Below are positions 5,459 through 11,119 of a DNA stretch of 11,119 nucleotides, piece after piece; the first letter of the stretch is position 1, and each line of letters begins with the position of its first letter. Where the stretch lies: the NCBI GenBank assembly GCA_035259345.1, contig DATFWK010000204.1, positions 1 through 11,119 on the forward strand, in the 5' to 3' direction. A model generated the notes under the pieces. It did not search any database. It saw only the letters and a list, made by a program, of their open reading frames with translations, and was not told the DNA's origin. Position numbers and translations under genes: made by a program. The stretch comes from DATFWK01 sp035259345. GTDB taxonomy: Bacteria; Actinomycetota; Thermoleophilia; Miltoncostaeales; Miltoncostaeaceae.

Positions 5459-6349
5459 ATGGGTCACTCGCCAGCCCTCAGGCGACTCGGGGCGCTCGCC
5501 ACCTCACCGGCCGCCATCGTCGCCGTCGTCCTCGCCGCCGCATTCGGCATCGCCGTGCTCGCCGACCCCGGCGTCTGGGGCGGATTCCTGGCGATGGCCA
5601 AGGGCGACCGCGAGACGATGCGCGAGACGGTCGCGGGCTTCGGGATCATGGCGCCGGCCGTCTCAGTGCTCCTGAACGTCGTCCAGGCGGTCGTGGCCCC
5701 GATCCCCGGCTTCGTGATCCCCTACGTCGACGGCGCGGTCTTCGGCGTCTGGCTCGGGACGCTCGTGACCTGGGTCGGCGGCCTCGTCGCGGCGAGCACC
5801 TGCTTCTGGATCGCCCGCACGTTCGGTCGCGGCTTCGCCGAGCGCATGTGCGGCCGCTCCCGCGTGGTCGAGGCCGCCAACCGGAAGGTCGAGCACCACG
5901 GCCTCGCCGCCGTCATCGGAGTGCGCCTGGTCCCCGGCCTGCCCTTCGACCTGCTCTCCTACCTCGCCGGACTGACCCGCATGCGGTTCTGGCCGTTCCT
6001 GCTCGGGACGGCCGTCGGGAGCGCCCCCCACGCGTTCCTGTTCGCGCTCATGGGGAGCTCGCTCAACATCCCGCTCTGGCTCGGCCTGCTGATGACGCCG
6101 CTGGTGGGCCTGGTGATCTCCGCCGTGGTCGGGCTGCGGCGGCTCATCGGCCGCCGCCGGGCCGGCGTGGCCGCCCCCGCGCCGGTCCCCGCCCTCGCCG
6201 CGGCGATCGGCGGCTGGGCCCCTTCGGCGCCGCGGATGCGTGCACGCCGGGCCGCCCACCGCCTCGCGGGCCCCTGTCGCCGGCGCGGCCTCGTGCCGGT
6301 CGGCGCGTGGCGGGCGGCGCCCGCGCTCGCGCGCAGCCGATCGGTCTAG
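5459..6349 (+). CDS. TVP38/TMEM64 (DedA-like, VTT domain) membrane protein
   Basis: A 296-residue polytopic inner-membrane protein of the VTT/SNARE-associated superfamily, relatives of which are linked to lipid scrambling and envelope homeostasis. Hydrophobic segments lie at about 16-36, 62-88, 92-118, 146-170, 176-198 and 204-226. Diagnostic motifs are YVDGAVFGVWLGTLVTWVGG (89-108), the FWIARTFGR (116-124) that follows it, and RLVPGLPFDLLSYLAGLTRM (156-175). After residue 230 comes an unusual tail of about 65 residues, rich in arginine, alanine and proline. The ATG at 5459 has no Shine-Dalgarno (upstream GATAACCCTCCTCGT), so a leaderless mRNA is possible. It lies 62 bases after the oxidase, probably as a separate unit. 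Its TAG sits inside a CTAG shared with the stop of convergent azlD. Confidence 0.9.
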   Translation: MGHSPALRRLGALATSPAAIVAVVLAAAFGIAVLADPGVWGGFLAMAKGDRETMRETVAGFGIMAPAVSVLLNVVQAVVAPIPGFVIPYVDGAVFGVWLGTLVTWVGGLVAASTCFWIARTFGRGFAERMCGRSRVVEAANRKVEHHGLAAVIGVRLVPGLPFDLLSYLAGLTRMRFWPFLLGTAVGSAPHAFLFALMGSSLNIPLWLGLLMTPLVGLVISAVVGLRRLIGRRRAGVAAPAPVPALAAAIGGWAPSAPRMRARRAAHRLAGPCRRRGLVPVGAWRAAPALARSRSV

Positions 6350-6654
6350 GTCACCGCCCGCGCCAGCGCGGTCACGACGGCCGCGGCGACCACCGCGACC
6401 AGGAGCGGCGCCCGCAGCGCCAGCGCCACGATGGCGGCGAGAAGGCCGAGCGCGCGCGCGTCGAGCTGGAGGTCGCGGCCCGACGCGAAGACGCTGGTGA
6501 CGACGAGCGCCGCGAGCAGAGCCGGGGCGAGCAGCCGTAGCGGGCCGGCGAGCCACGGCGGCAGCGGCCGGCCGCCGAGCAGCACCGGTCCGACCGCCTT
6601 CATCGCCATCGTGCCCGCCCCGACGGCGATCACGACCACCCAGACCTCGCTCAC
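6346..6654 (-). CDS. azlD: AzlD-like branched-chain amino acid export subunit
   Basis: A 102-residue membrane protein, almost wholly hydrophobic, with segments at about 4-21, 38-57, 68-83 and 84-99. The N-terminal pattern VVVIAVGAGTMAMKAVGPVL followed by LPPWLAGPLRLLAPALLAAL matches the AzlD family (KxxP...LP..l...l.lvP.all.al). AzlD is the small partner of AzlC in a branched-chain amino-acid exporter (YgaZH of E. coli). The GTG start overlaps the azlC stop (GTGA, 6654-6651). The frame is open upstream, but that part lies inside azlC. Its TAG stop pairs with the TAG of the convergent TVP38 gene inside one CTAG palindrome (6346-6349), so there is no space for a terminator between the two operons. 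Confidence 0.9.
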   Translation of the reverse strand: MSEVWVVVIAVGAGTMAMKAVGPVLLGGRPLPPWLAGPLRLLAPALLAALVVTSVFASGRDLQLDARALGLLAAIVALALRAPLLVAVVAAAVVTALARAVT

Positions 6655-7316
6655 CACACGAGGCCGATCAGGCAGGCGGCGCTCGCGGCGATGATCGGCA
6701 CGCCGGGCGGCGTGAACGGCACCAGGGCGAGCGCGATGGCCGCCCCGGCGGCGGCGGCGGCCAGCTCGCGCCTGCCTCGGATATGGATCCAGAGGAGCGC
6801 AAGGAACAGGGCCGGGAAGGCGGCGTCGAGGCCGAGGCGGTTGGGATCCCCGAGCACGCCCGACCCCAGCGACCCGATGATCGTGCCGACAACCCAGGCG
6901 AGCCCCAGCACCACCCCGGAGCCGAGGAGGATGGTCCGGTCGTGGCTCCCGTCCGGGCGGCGTGACAGCGCCCACGACTCGTCCACCACCAGCTGCGCCT
7001 GGAGGAAGCGGCGGAACGGCCGGCCCTCGAAGCTCGAGGCGGCCGAGATCCCGATCGGGATGTAGCGCGCGTTCAGGAGCAGCGCGGCCACGACGGCCGC
7101 CGACGCCGCCCCGCCCGCGTCGAGGACGGAGGCGGCGGCGAACTGGCTGGAGCCGGCGAAGGTGGTCAGCGACATCACGATGGGCGCCGCCCAGCCCATG
7201 CCGACGCTCCGCGCCAGCACGCCGAAGGCCACCCCGAACGCGCCGACCGCCAGCGCGAACGGAACGCCGGCGATCGCCCCGCGCCGAAGCCCCGCGGTCG
7301 CGGCCGGGCTTGTCAG
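6651..7316 (-). CDS. azlC: AzlC-like branched-chain amino acid export permease
   Basis: The main membrane subunit of an AzlCD exporter. The family opening LRRGAIAGVPFALAVGAFGVAFG is followed by the conserved TFAGSSQFAAASVLDAGG, the LLLNARYIPIGISAA loop and a QAQLVVDESWAL segment. Several further hydrophobic helices run to the C-terminus (PGVPIIAASAACLIGLVW). The start is uncertain. CTG at 7316, overlapping the upstream stop as CTGA, gives 221 residues and a family-like N-terminus (L-TSPAATAGLRRG). The nearest conventional in-frame starts, GTG 7379 and GTG 7394 (247 residues), would overlap the upstream gene by 67 or 82 bases and add a non-family arginine-rich leader. Likely substrates are leucine, isoleucine, valine or methionine, judged by family only. 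Confidence 0.9.
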   Translation of the reverse strand: MTSPAATAGLRRGAIAGVPFALAVGAFGVAFGVLARSVGMGWAAPIVMSLTTFAGSSQFAAASVLDAGGAASAAVVAALLLNARYIPIGISAASSFEGRPFRRFLQAQLVVDESWALSRRPDGSHDRTILLGSGVVLGLAWVVGTIIGSLGSGVLGDPNRLGLDAAFPALFLALLWIHIRGRRELAAAAAGAAIALALVPFTPPGVPIIAASAACLIGLVW

Positions 7317-7735
7317 CCGGTGCGCGTCCAGCCCTTGACGCCGGAGGCGATCGTGAGCATCCGGCGCCGCAGGGCCCACGGCAGCACGCGCCACAGCGGG
7401 ACGAACCCGCGCCGCCAGAGCGCCCCGCTCTCGCAGTGCGGCGGCACCCGCCCCAGCCGCCGCATCGAGTCCTCCATGAGCGCCCGCTCGCTCATCATCC
7501 GCATCCGTCGCTTGAGGGCCGGCTTGGGGGGACGTGTGACCGGCCGCTCCCCGACCCGCGGCGCGTCGGTGCCGACCTTGCCGAGGGCATCGGCGACGGC
7601 CGCCTCGCCCTGGCGGCGCGCCGGCGACTCGGGAGGGGCGAGCTGCGCCGGGCTGCCGCCCGCGCCGAAGAACGCCACCTTGTCGGGGCCGAAGTACTCG
7701 CGCAGGTGCTCGGGGATGTGGTCGTCGTTTGCCAT
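7313..7735 (-). CDS. Hypothetical basic protein, 140 aa
   Basis: I do not recognise this 140-residue protein. The N-terminus MANDDHIPEHLREYFGPDKV is followed by a glycine/proline/alanine-rich linker (about 22-72). A basic, methionine-rich helix then follows (LKRRMRMMSERALMEDSMRRL, starting near 75). The C-terminus has an aromatic/basic stretch, WRRGFVPLWRVLPWALRRRML (106-126), that could lie on a membrane as an amphipathic helix. There is a single cysteine (near 100) and no signal peptide. It starts seven bases after the flavoenzyme stop and so is almost certainly co-transcribed and possibly a partner of that enzyme. Its stop TGA is the point where azlC probably begins. Codon use and tight spacing support a real gene. 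Confidence 0.75.
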   Translation of the reverse strand: MANDDHIPEHLREYFGPDKVAFFGAGGSPAQLAPPESPARRQGEAAVADALGKVGTDAPRVGERPVTRPPKPALKRRMRMMSERALMEDSMRRLGRVPPHCESGALWRRGFVPLWRVLPWALRRRMLTIASGVKGWTRTG

Positions 7736-7742
7736 GCCCGGC

Positions 7743-9077
7743 TCAGAGCTTCCCGAGGCCGTTCTGCGCCGCCGTCGAGAGCGGCTCGTAGAGCGCGCCG
7801 ATCGGCGGCGAGTAGACGTTCTCCATCCAGGCCACGTCGTCCAGCGTCGCGCCCTTCTTCATCGCGAAGGCCAGGAAGTCCGCCCGCTCCTTCACGCCCT
7901 CGCCGCCGACGAGCTGGCCGCCGATGAGCCGGCCGGTCCCCGGCTCGGCCAGCAGCTTGACCTTCATGACCTGCGCGCCGGGGTAGTAGCGGGCGCGGCT
8001 CACGCCCTGCCCGTTGCCGACCACGAACGGGATGCCCGCGGCCGTGGCCAGGTGCTCGCCGAAGCTCGCGCCGCCGATCGCCATCTGGCCGCCGATCATC
8101 CCCCAGGGCACGTACACCGGGTTGTAGACCCGGGTGCCGCCGCCGGCATTCGCGCCGGCGACCCGACCCTGCTGCATCGCGTGCGCACCGGTCAGGCCCT
8201 GGACGGCGATGCCGGTGAGCCCCTGCGGCACCTCGACGCAGTCGCCGGCGGCGAAGACGCCGTCCATCGAGGTCCGCATGCCCTCGTCGACCACGATGCC
8301 GCCGGTCGAGCCGAGCTTCAGGCCCAGGCTGCGCGCCAGCGTCGTCTCCGGCTCCTTGTGGGTTGCCACCACGCAGATGTCCGCTTCGATCTCGCCGCCG
8401 TCGGTCACGACGGCGCGGAGGGTGCCGTTCGTGCCCGCGAAGGCCTCCAGGCTGGTGCCGAAGTGGAGGATGCACCCCAGCTGCTCCAGGCTCTTCTGCA
8501 CCGGCTCGGCCATGTCCGGGTCGGCGACCTGGGAGAGCAGCCAGGAGCCCTCGTCCACGAGGTGGGTCTCGATGCCGCGATGGGCCAGGGCGGTGAGCAT
8601 CTCCACGCCGAGCGGGGTGCCCTCCAGCACGACCGCCTTCTTGACCCCGTTCAGGGTCTCGTTCAGCTCGATCCCGCGGCGGATGTTCTTGACGTAGGTC
8701 AGCCCGTCGAGATCGTTCCCCGGCACGTCGGGCAGCGTGTAGTTGAAGCCGGAGCACACGACGAGCCGGTCCCAGGGGATCCGCTCGCCGCCCGCGGTCA
8801 TCGTGCGCGCGGACCCGTCCACCTCGGTGACCGGCGTCTCGCGGCGCAGGTCCACGCCGGCCTCGACGTACTGCTCGGGGCCCGCGAGAAAGAGGCGCTG
8901 GAAGTCCGGGATCTCCCGGCCGAGCACGTACGGGATGCCGCAGGGCGAGTAGGCGACGTCCTCGTACTCGGTGCAGACGATGACGTTCGCGTCAGGGTTC
9001 GTCCGCTTCGCCATCGAGGCGGCGCTGATGCCGGCGGCGCCCCCGCCGATCACGCAGATCCGGTGTGGCTCCCCCAC
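7743..9077 (-). CDS. FAD-dependent pyridine nucleotide-disulfide oxidoreductase (NADH oxidase / CoA-disulfide reductase-like)
   Basis: A 444-residue flavoenzyme with the single-cysteine NADH oxidase/CoA-disulfide reductase layout. The FAD-binding motif is IGGGAAGISAASMAKR (10-25). The redox-active cysteine C46 lies in YSPCGIPYVLG (43-53). The second FAD motif VFAAGDCVEVP is at 274-284, and a C-terminal dimerisation domain ends with VYSPPIGALYEP (421-432), as in CoA-disulfide reductases. Such enzymes reduce CoA disulfide, persulfide/polysulfide or oxygen with NAD(P)H. The odd feature is the NAD(P)H-binding motif: where GGGYIG is expected it reads LEGTPLGVE (151-159), losing two of the three glycines. 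GTG 9077 has a strong GGAGGA five bases upstream, which supports this start. The OsmC gene ends 48 bases before it. Confidence 0.9.
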   Translation of the reverse strand: MGEPHRICVIGGGAAGISAASMAKRTNPDANVIVCTEYEDVAYSPCGIPYVLGREIPDFQRLFLAGPEQYVEAGVDLRRETPVTEVDGSARTMTAGGERIPWDRLVVCSGFNYTLPDVPGNDLDGLTYVKNIRRGIELNETLNGVKKAVVLEGTPLGVEMLTALAHRGIETHLVDEGSWLLSQVADPDMAEPVQKSLEQLGCILHFGTSLEAFAGTNGTLRAVVTDGGEIEADICVVATHKEPETTLARSLGLKLGSTGGIVVDEGMRTSMDGVFAAGDCVEVPQGLTGIAVQGLTGAHAMQQGRVAGANAGGGTRVYNPVYVPWGMIGGQMAIGGASFGEHLATAAGIPFVVGNGQGVSRARYYPGAQVMKVKLLAEPGTGRLIGGQLVGGEGVKERADFLAFAMKKGATLDDVAWMENVYSPPIGALYEPLSTAAQNGLGKL

Positions 9078-9082
9078 GTCGC

Positions 9083-9088
9083 TCCTCC
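9083..9088 (-). promoter_or_regulatory. Shine-Dalgarno GGAGGA for the flavoenzyme gene
   Basis: GGAGGA on the minus strand lies five bases before the GTG at 9077 and fixes that start. It is the clearest ribosome-binding site in the window. The same 48-bp gap (9078-9125) also contains the eight-base palindrome CGCTAGCG (9107-9114), which might be an operator or nothing. Confidence 0.7.
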
Positions 9089-9125
9089 CGGGTCGGTAGG
9101 CCCTGACGCTAGCGCATGGCCCCCG

Positions 9126-9569
9126 TCAGGTGGCGTCGACGCGGACCCGGACCTCCGGCGGCTGCTTCAGCGTGTTCGTGACCCAGCAGAAGCGCTCGGC
9201 CAGCTCGACCACGCGCTCGAGCTCCGCCTGGTCGCCCTCGGCGCGCACCACGACCTCGTAGGCGCCGTAGCGCGGCTCCCCCGGGGCGCGCACCGGCAGC
9301 ACCTCCACGGCCACGTCGCCGACCGCGACCCGGCGCTTGCCGGCGGCCCAGACGACGGCCAGGCACAGGCAGGACGCGAGCGAGGCGGTGAGGAGCTCCG
9401 TCGGCATCGGCCCCTCGTTCGTGCCGCCGAACTCGGGCGGCTCGTCGACCGTGATCGAGTGGCCGCGGGCGCCCACCTCGATCACCATGCCGCCCCGCCA
9501 CTCGGCGCGCCAGACCGGGTAGCGGAAGCCCTCCTCGCGGGGCCCCTCGCCGGCGTCGGCCGGGCTCAC
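9126..9569 (-). CDS. OsmC/Ohr-family protein
   Basis: A 147-residue OsmC-fold protein, the family of thiol-dependent hydroperoxide reductases acting in the cytosol. Family motifs are the N-terminal strand WRAEWRGGMVIEVGARGHS (20-38), then FGGTNEGPMPTELLTASLASC (47-67) with the first redox cysteine (C67; C69 is near), and a C-terminal ELAERFCWVTNTLKQPPEVRV (122-142) carrying C128 where the second cysteine belongs. The two-cysteine arrangement is intact, so peroxidase activity is plausible. The usual CPV around the second cysteine is changed to CWV, as in several YhfA-like members. The GTG start overlaps the glycosyltransferase stop (GTGA, 9569-9566), so the two are coupled. An ATG start at 28 residues further in would remove the first conserved strand and is less likely. 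Confidence 0.9.
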   Translation of the reverse strand: MSPADAGEGPREEGFRYPVWRAEWRGGMVIEVGARGHSITVDEPPEFGGTNEGPMPTELLTASLASCLCLAVVWAAGKRRVAVGDVAVEVLPVRAPGEPRYGAYEVVVRAEGDQAELERVVELAERFCWVTNTLKQPPEVRVRVDAT

Positions 9570-10735
9570 GCCGCGACCAGCTCCTCGTAGAACGCCTCGT
9601 GGGCCGCCGCGCAGGCCGACCAGGTGAATCGTTCCGCGGTGGCGTGGCCGCCGGCTTGGATGCGCTCGCGGACCGCGCCGTCCCGCGCGGCCACGACGAT
9701 CGCCTCGGCGAGGGCCACCGCGTCGCCCGGCGCGGCCATCAGGCAGTCGCGGCCGTCGGTCAGGTGCTCCCGCAGCACGGGCAGGTCGCTCACGACGGCC
9801 GGGAGCCCGGAGGCGAGGGCCTCCAGCACCACAAGGCCGAACCCCTCGCGCGTCGATGGGAAGGCCAGGACGTCCGCGGCCCGGTAGAGGGCGGGCATGT
9901 CGGCGTCCGGCACGGTGCCGACGATCGTGACGTCCGCGCCGGCGGGCACATCCCCGCTGCCCTCGTGCACATCGAGCCCGAGCCGGGCGACGTCCTCCCA
10001 CCAGCCTTCCCGGTACTCGCGGTAGTCGAAGAGGGTCTCCCCGCCCGCGATGGCCAGCATCGCCCCGTCGCCGAGGCGCCCCCGCGCCCGGGCAAAGGCC
10101 TCGATCAGGGGGCGGCTCCCCTTGCGCGGCTCGATCCCACCCACCGCGAGCACCACCGGACGCGGGCCCCAGCCGAAGCGATCACCCGCAGCGGCGCGGT
10201 CGAGCGGGCAGGCGGCGAAGCGACCGGCGTCCACCCCGTTGTGGATCACCCGCGCGCCGACGCCGAACTCGGCGGCGAGCCGGTCCGCCCAGTAGCGCGA
10301 GACGCAGAGGCGATGGTCAACGTCCGCGATGGAGGCGCGCTGGCACTCCTCGAGCACCGGGCTGGTGAACGCGTCCACGTGGTGGACGGTGCGGACCACC
10401 GACGGGATCGACCCCTGCGCCCGCAGCGCGAGCAGCGAGCGGGCCGAGAGGCAGTCCTCCGCGTGGTCCACGTCGGCGGGCCCCTCGTGCGCGAGTGCCT
10501 CGGCGAGGGCGTCCGCGTAGCGGAGGATCCGCGCCTCGACGTCCTCGTCCTGGCGCCGCTCCACGGGGACCAGGCGGGTCGCCACGCGCGGCTCGCGGAA
10601 AAGGCGGGCCCCGTCCACCGACAGCGTCCAGAGCTCGACGTCGTGCCCGCGGTCGGCCAGGGCCTCGGCGAGCGACAGCGCGTGGACCACGCCGCCGCGG
10701 GGCTTGGTCGAGTAGGTCGTCAGGCGGATCCTCAC
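9566..10735 (-). CDS. GT4-family glycosyltransferase (MSMEG_0565-like)
   Basis: A 389-residue GT-B retaining glycosyltransferase. The N-terminal acceptor domain starts TYSTKPRGGVVHALSLAEAL (7-26) and contains RTVHHVDAFTSPVLEECQR (115-133) and LCVSRYWADRLAAEFGV (143-159). These are, from memory, features of the MSMEG_0565 subfamily found near nitrilase-like gene clusters. The C-terminal donor domain has VIHNGVD (163-169), GGIEPRKG (199-206), GTVPDADMPALYRAADVLAFPS (273-294) and the E-x7-E motif (E297 and E305) of nucleotide-sugar-binding GT4 enzymes. No signal peptide or membrane helix is present, so it acts in the cytosol. The acceptor is unknown. The GTG start overlaps the FdrA stop and its own stop overlaps the OsmC start, both as GTGA. 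The rest of the MSMEG_0565-0572 gene set is not visible here. Confidence 0.9.
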   Translation of the reverse strand: MRIRLTTYSTKPRGGVVHALSLAEALADRGHDVELWTLSVDGARLFREPRVATRLVPVERRQDEDVEARILRYADALAEALAHEGPADVDHAEDCLSARSLLALRAQGSIPSVVRTVHHVDAFTSPVLEECQRASIADVDHRLCVSRYWADRLAAEFGVGARVIHNGVDAGRFAACPLDRAAAGDRFGWGPRPVVLAVGGIEPRKGSRPLIEAFARARGRLGDGAMLAIAGGETLFDYREYREGWWEDVARLGLDVHEGSGDVPAGADVTIVGTVPDADMPALYRAADVLAFPSTREGFGLVVLEALASGLPAVVSDLPVLREHLTDGRDCLMAAPGDAVALAEAIVVAARDGAVRERIQAGGHATAERFTWSACAAAHEAFYEELVAA

Positions 10736-11119
10736 CCGACCATCGCGGCCGCGAGACGGGCGGCGGCGGCGTTGGTGGGCGCCAGGAGGACCCCGGCGTC
10801 GCGGAGGGTGGCCTCCTGGCGGCTCGCCACCTGGGGGTCTGACTCGGTGCCGACGACGTGGGCGACGGTGACCAGCTCTGGTCGGGCGGCCCGGGCGGCC
10901 TCGATGGCTGGGACCAGTGCGCCGGCCGGGTCGCTGTGGCTCGCATGGCCGAGGACGACGTCGAGCAGCAGCACGGCCAGCCGCGGATCGCGTGCGGCCT
11001 CCACGATGAGCTCGGCGCGGGGCAGCGGGTCGATCATCGGGTGGGGCCGCCCGCGCGTGTACTCCTCCTCGCCGAGGTCGAGGCAGCCGTGCCCACTCGG
11101 GCGCTCGCCCGGGCCGAGC
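10732..11119 (-). CDS. FdrA-family acyl-CoA synthetase-like protein, C-terminal part (cut by window edge)
   Basis: The frame enters from the right edge, and 128 C-terminal residues are visible. The segment HGCLDLGEEEYTRGRPHPMI continuing into DPLPR is the hallmark of the FdrA C-terminus, just before a Rossmann-like succinyl-CoA-ligase domain. It is followed by VLLLDVVLGHASHSDPAG, VTVAHVVGTESDPQ and LAPTNAAAARLAAAM, all as in the family. FdrA proteins resemble succinyl-CoA synthetase subunits. In E. coli FdrA sits in the allantoin locus and has been linked to oxamate carbamoyl transfer. The ATG inside the motif at 11037 is not the true start, since the conserved motif lies upstream of it. The stop overlaps the glycosyltransferase start (GTGA, 10735-10732). 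The ATP/CoA-binding part is outside the window, so the substrate cannot be judged. Confidence 0.88.
   Translation of the reverse strand, partial: LGPGERPSGHGCLDLGEEEYTRGRPHPMIDPLPRAELIVEAARDPRLAVLLLDVVLGHASHSDPAGALVPAIEAARAARPELVTVAHVVGTESDPQVASRQEATLRDAGVLLAPTNAAAARLAAAMVG

Noticed and set aside
6346..6975. A 209-residue version of AzlD starting at 6975
   Set aside because: The first 107 residues are a shifted frame of azlC; the family sequence begins at the GTG at 6654.
7320..9590. A 756-codon open frame on the plus strand opposite the flavoenzyme and OsmC genes
   Set aside because: It has no recognisable domain, is rich in histidine, arginine and alanine, and covers three good genes on the other strand.
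10732..11037. A separate 101-residue gene starting at the ATG at 11037
   Set aside because: The conserved FdrA motif continues upstream of this ATG to the window edge, so the ATG is internal.
1..11119. CRISPR arrays, insertion sequences, toxin-antitoxin pairs or phage genes
   Set aside because: No spaced repeat array, terminal inverted repeats with a transposase, toxin-like pair or phage structural gene was seen anywhere in the window.

Overview
The window is a dense, very GC-rich stretch (well over 70% G+C by eye) of a chromosome that looks actinobacterial. GTG starts are common, most gene junctions overlap by four bases, and one operon carries a pair of Get3/ArsA-like ATPases resembling the Rv3679-Rv3680 pair of Mycobacterium tuberculosis. 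The style is compatible with Thermoleophilia (Solirubrobacterales/Gaiellales-like), but that placement is an inference and no marker here proves it.

Left part (1-1760, minus strand). A tRNA-Leu(UAA) gene lies at 104-187, with a 12-bp tandem repeat and the possible first codons of a gene beyond its 3' end. Reading leftwards from 1760 is a three-gene operon: a small membrane-anchored coiled-coil protein, a Ppx/GppA phosphatase (polyphosphate or pppGpp hydrolysis) and an unrecognised 90-residue protein. A divergent promoter region of about 100 bp (1761-1859) contains an inverted repeat.

Middle (1860-5396, plus strand). Five tightly packed genes follow: a 77-residue helical protein, a 66-residue zinc-ribbon protein, two different Get3/ArsA-type ATPases and a ThiO-like glycine/D-amino-acid oxidase. 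Four of the five junctions are coupled or nearly so. The two ATPases probably form a heteromer: one has the signature-lysine P-loop and the other has alanine at that position. A hairpin after the oxidase may end this transcript. A separate plus-strand TVP38/DedA-family membrane protein (5459-6349) follows and ends in a palindromic CTAG that it shares with the stop codon of the convergent azlD gene.

Right part (11119-6346, minus strand). This looks like one long operon entering from the right edge: the C-terminus of an FdrA-family acyl-CoA-synthetase-like protein, a GT4 glycosyltransferase of the MSMEG_0565 type, an OsmC-family peroxiredoxin-like protein, an FAD-dependent NADH oxidase/CoA-disulfide-reductase-like enzyme, an unrecognised 140-residue basic protein, and the AzlC/AzlD amino-acid exporter pair. 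The OsmC protein and the flavoenzyme both suggest thiol/peroxide chemistry. How FdrA, the glycosyltransferase and the exporter fit with them is not known from the sequence.

No insertion sequence, CRISPR array, rRNA or obvious phage gene was seen. Apart from position 1-103, there is no non-coding gap longer than about 100 bp. The best candidates for undescribed biology are the small-protein/zinc-ribbon module coupled to the asymmetric ATPase pair, and the FdrA-GT-OsmC-flavoenzyme-unknown-AzlCD operon.
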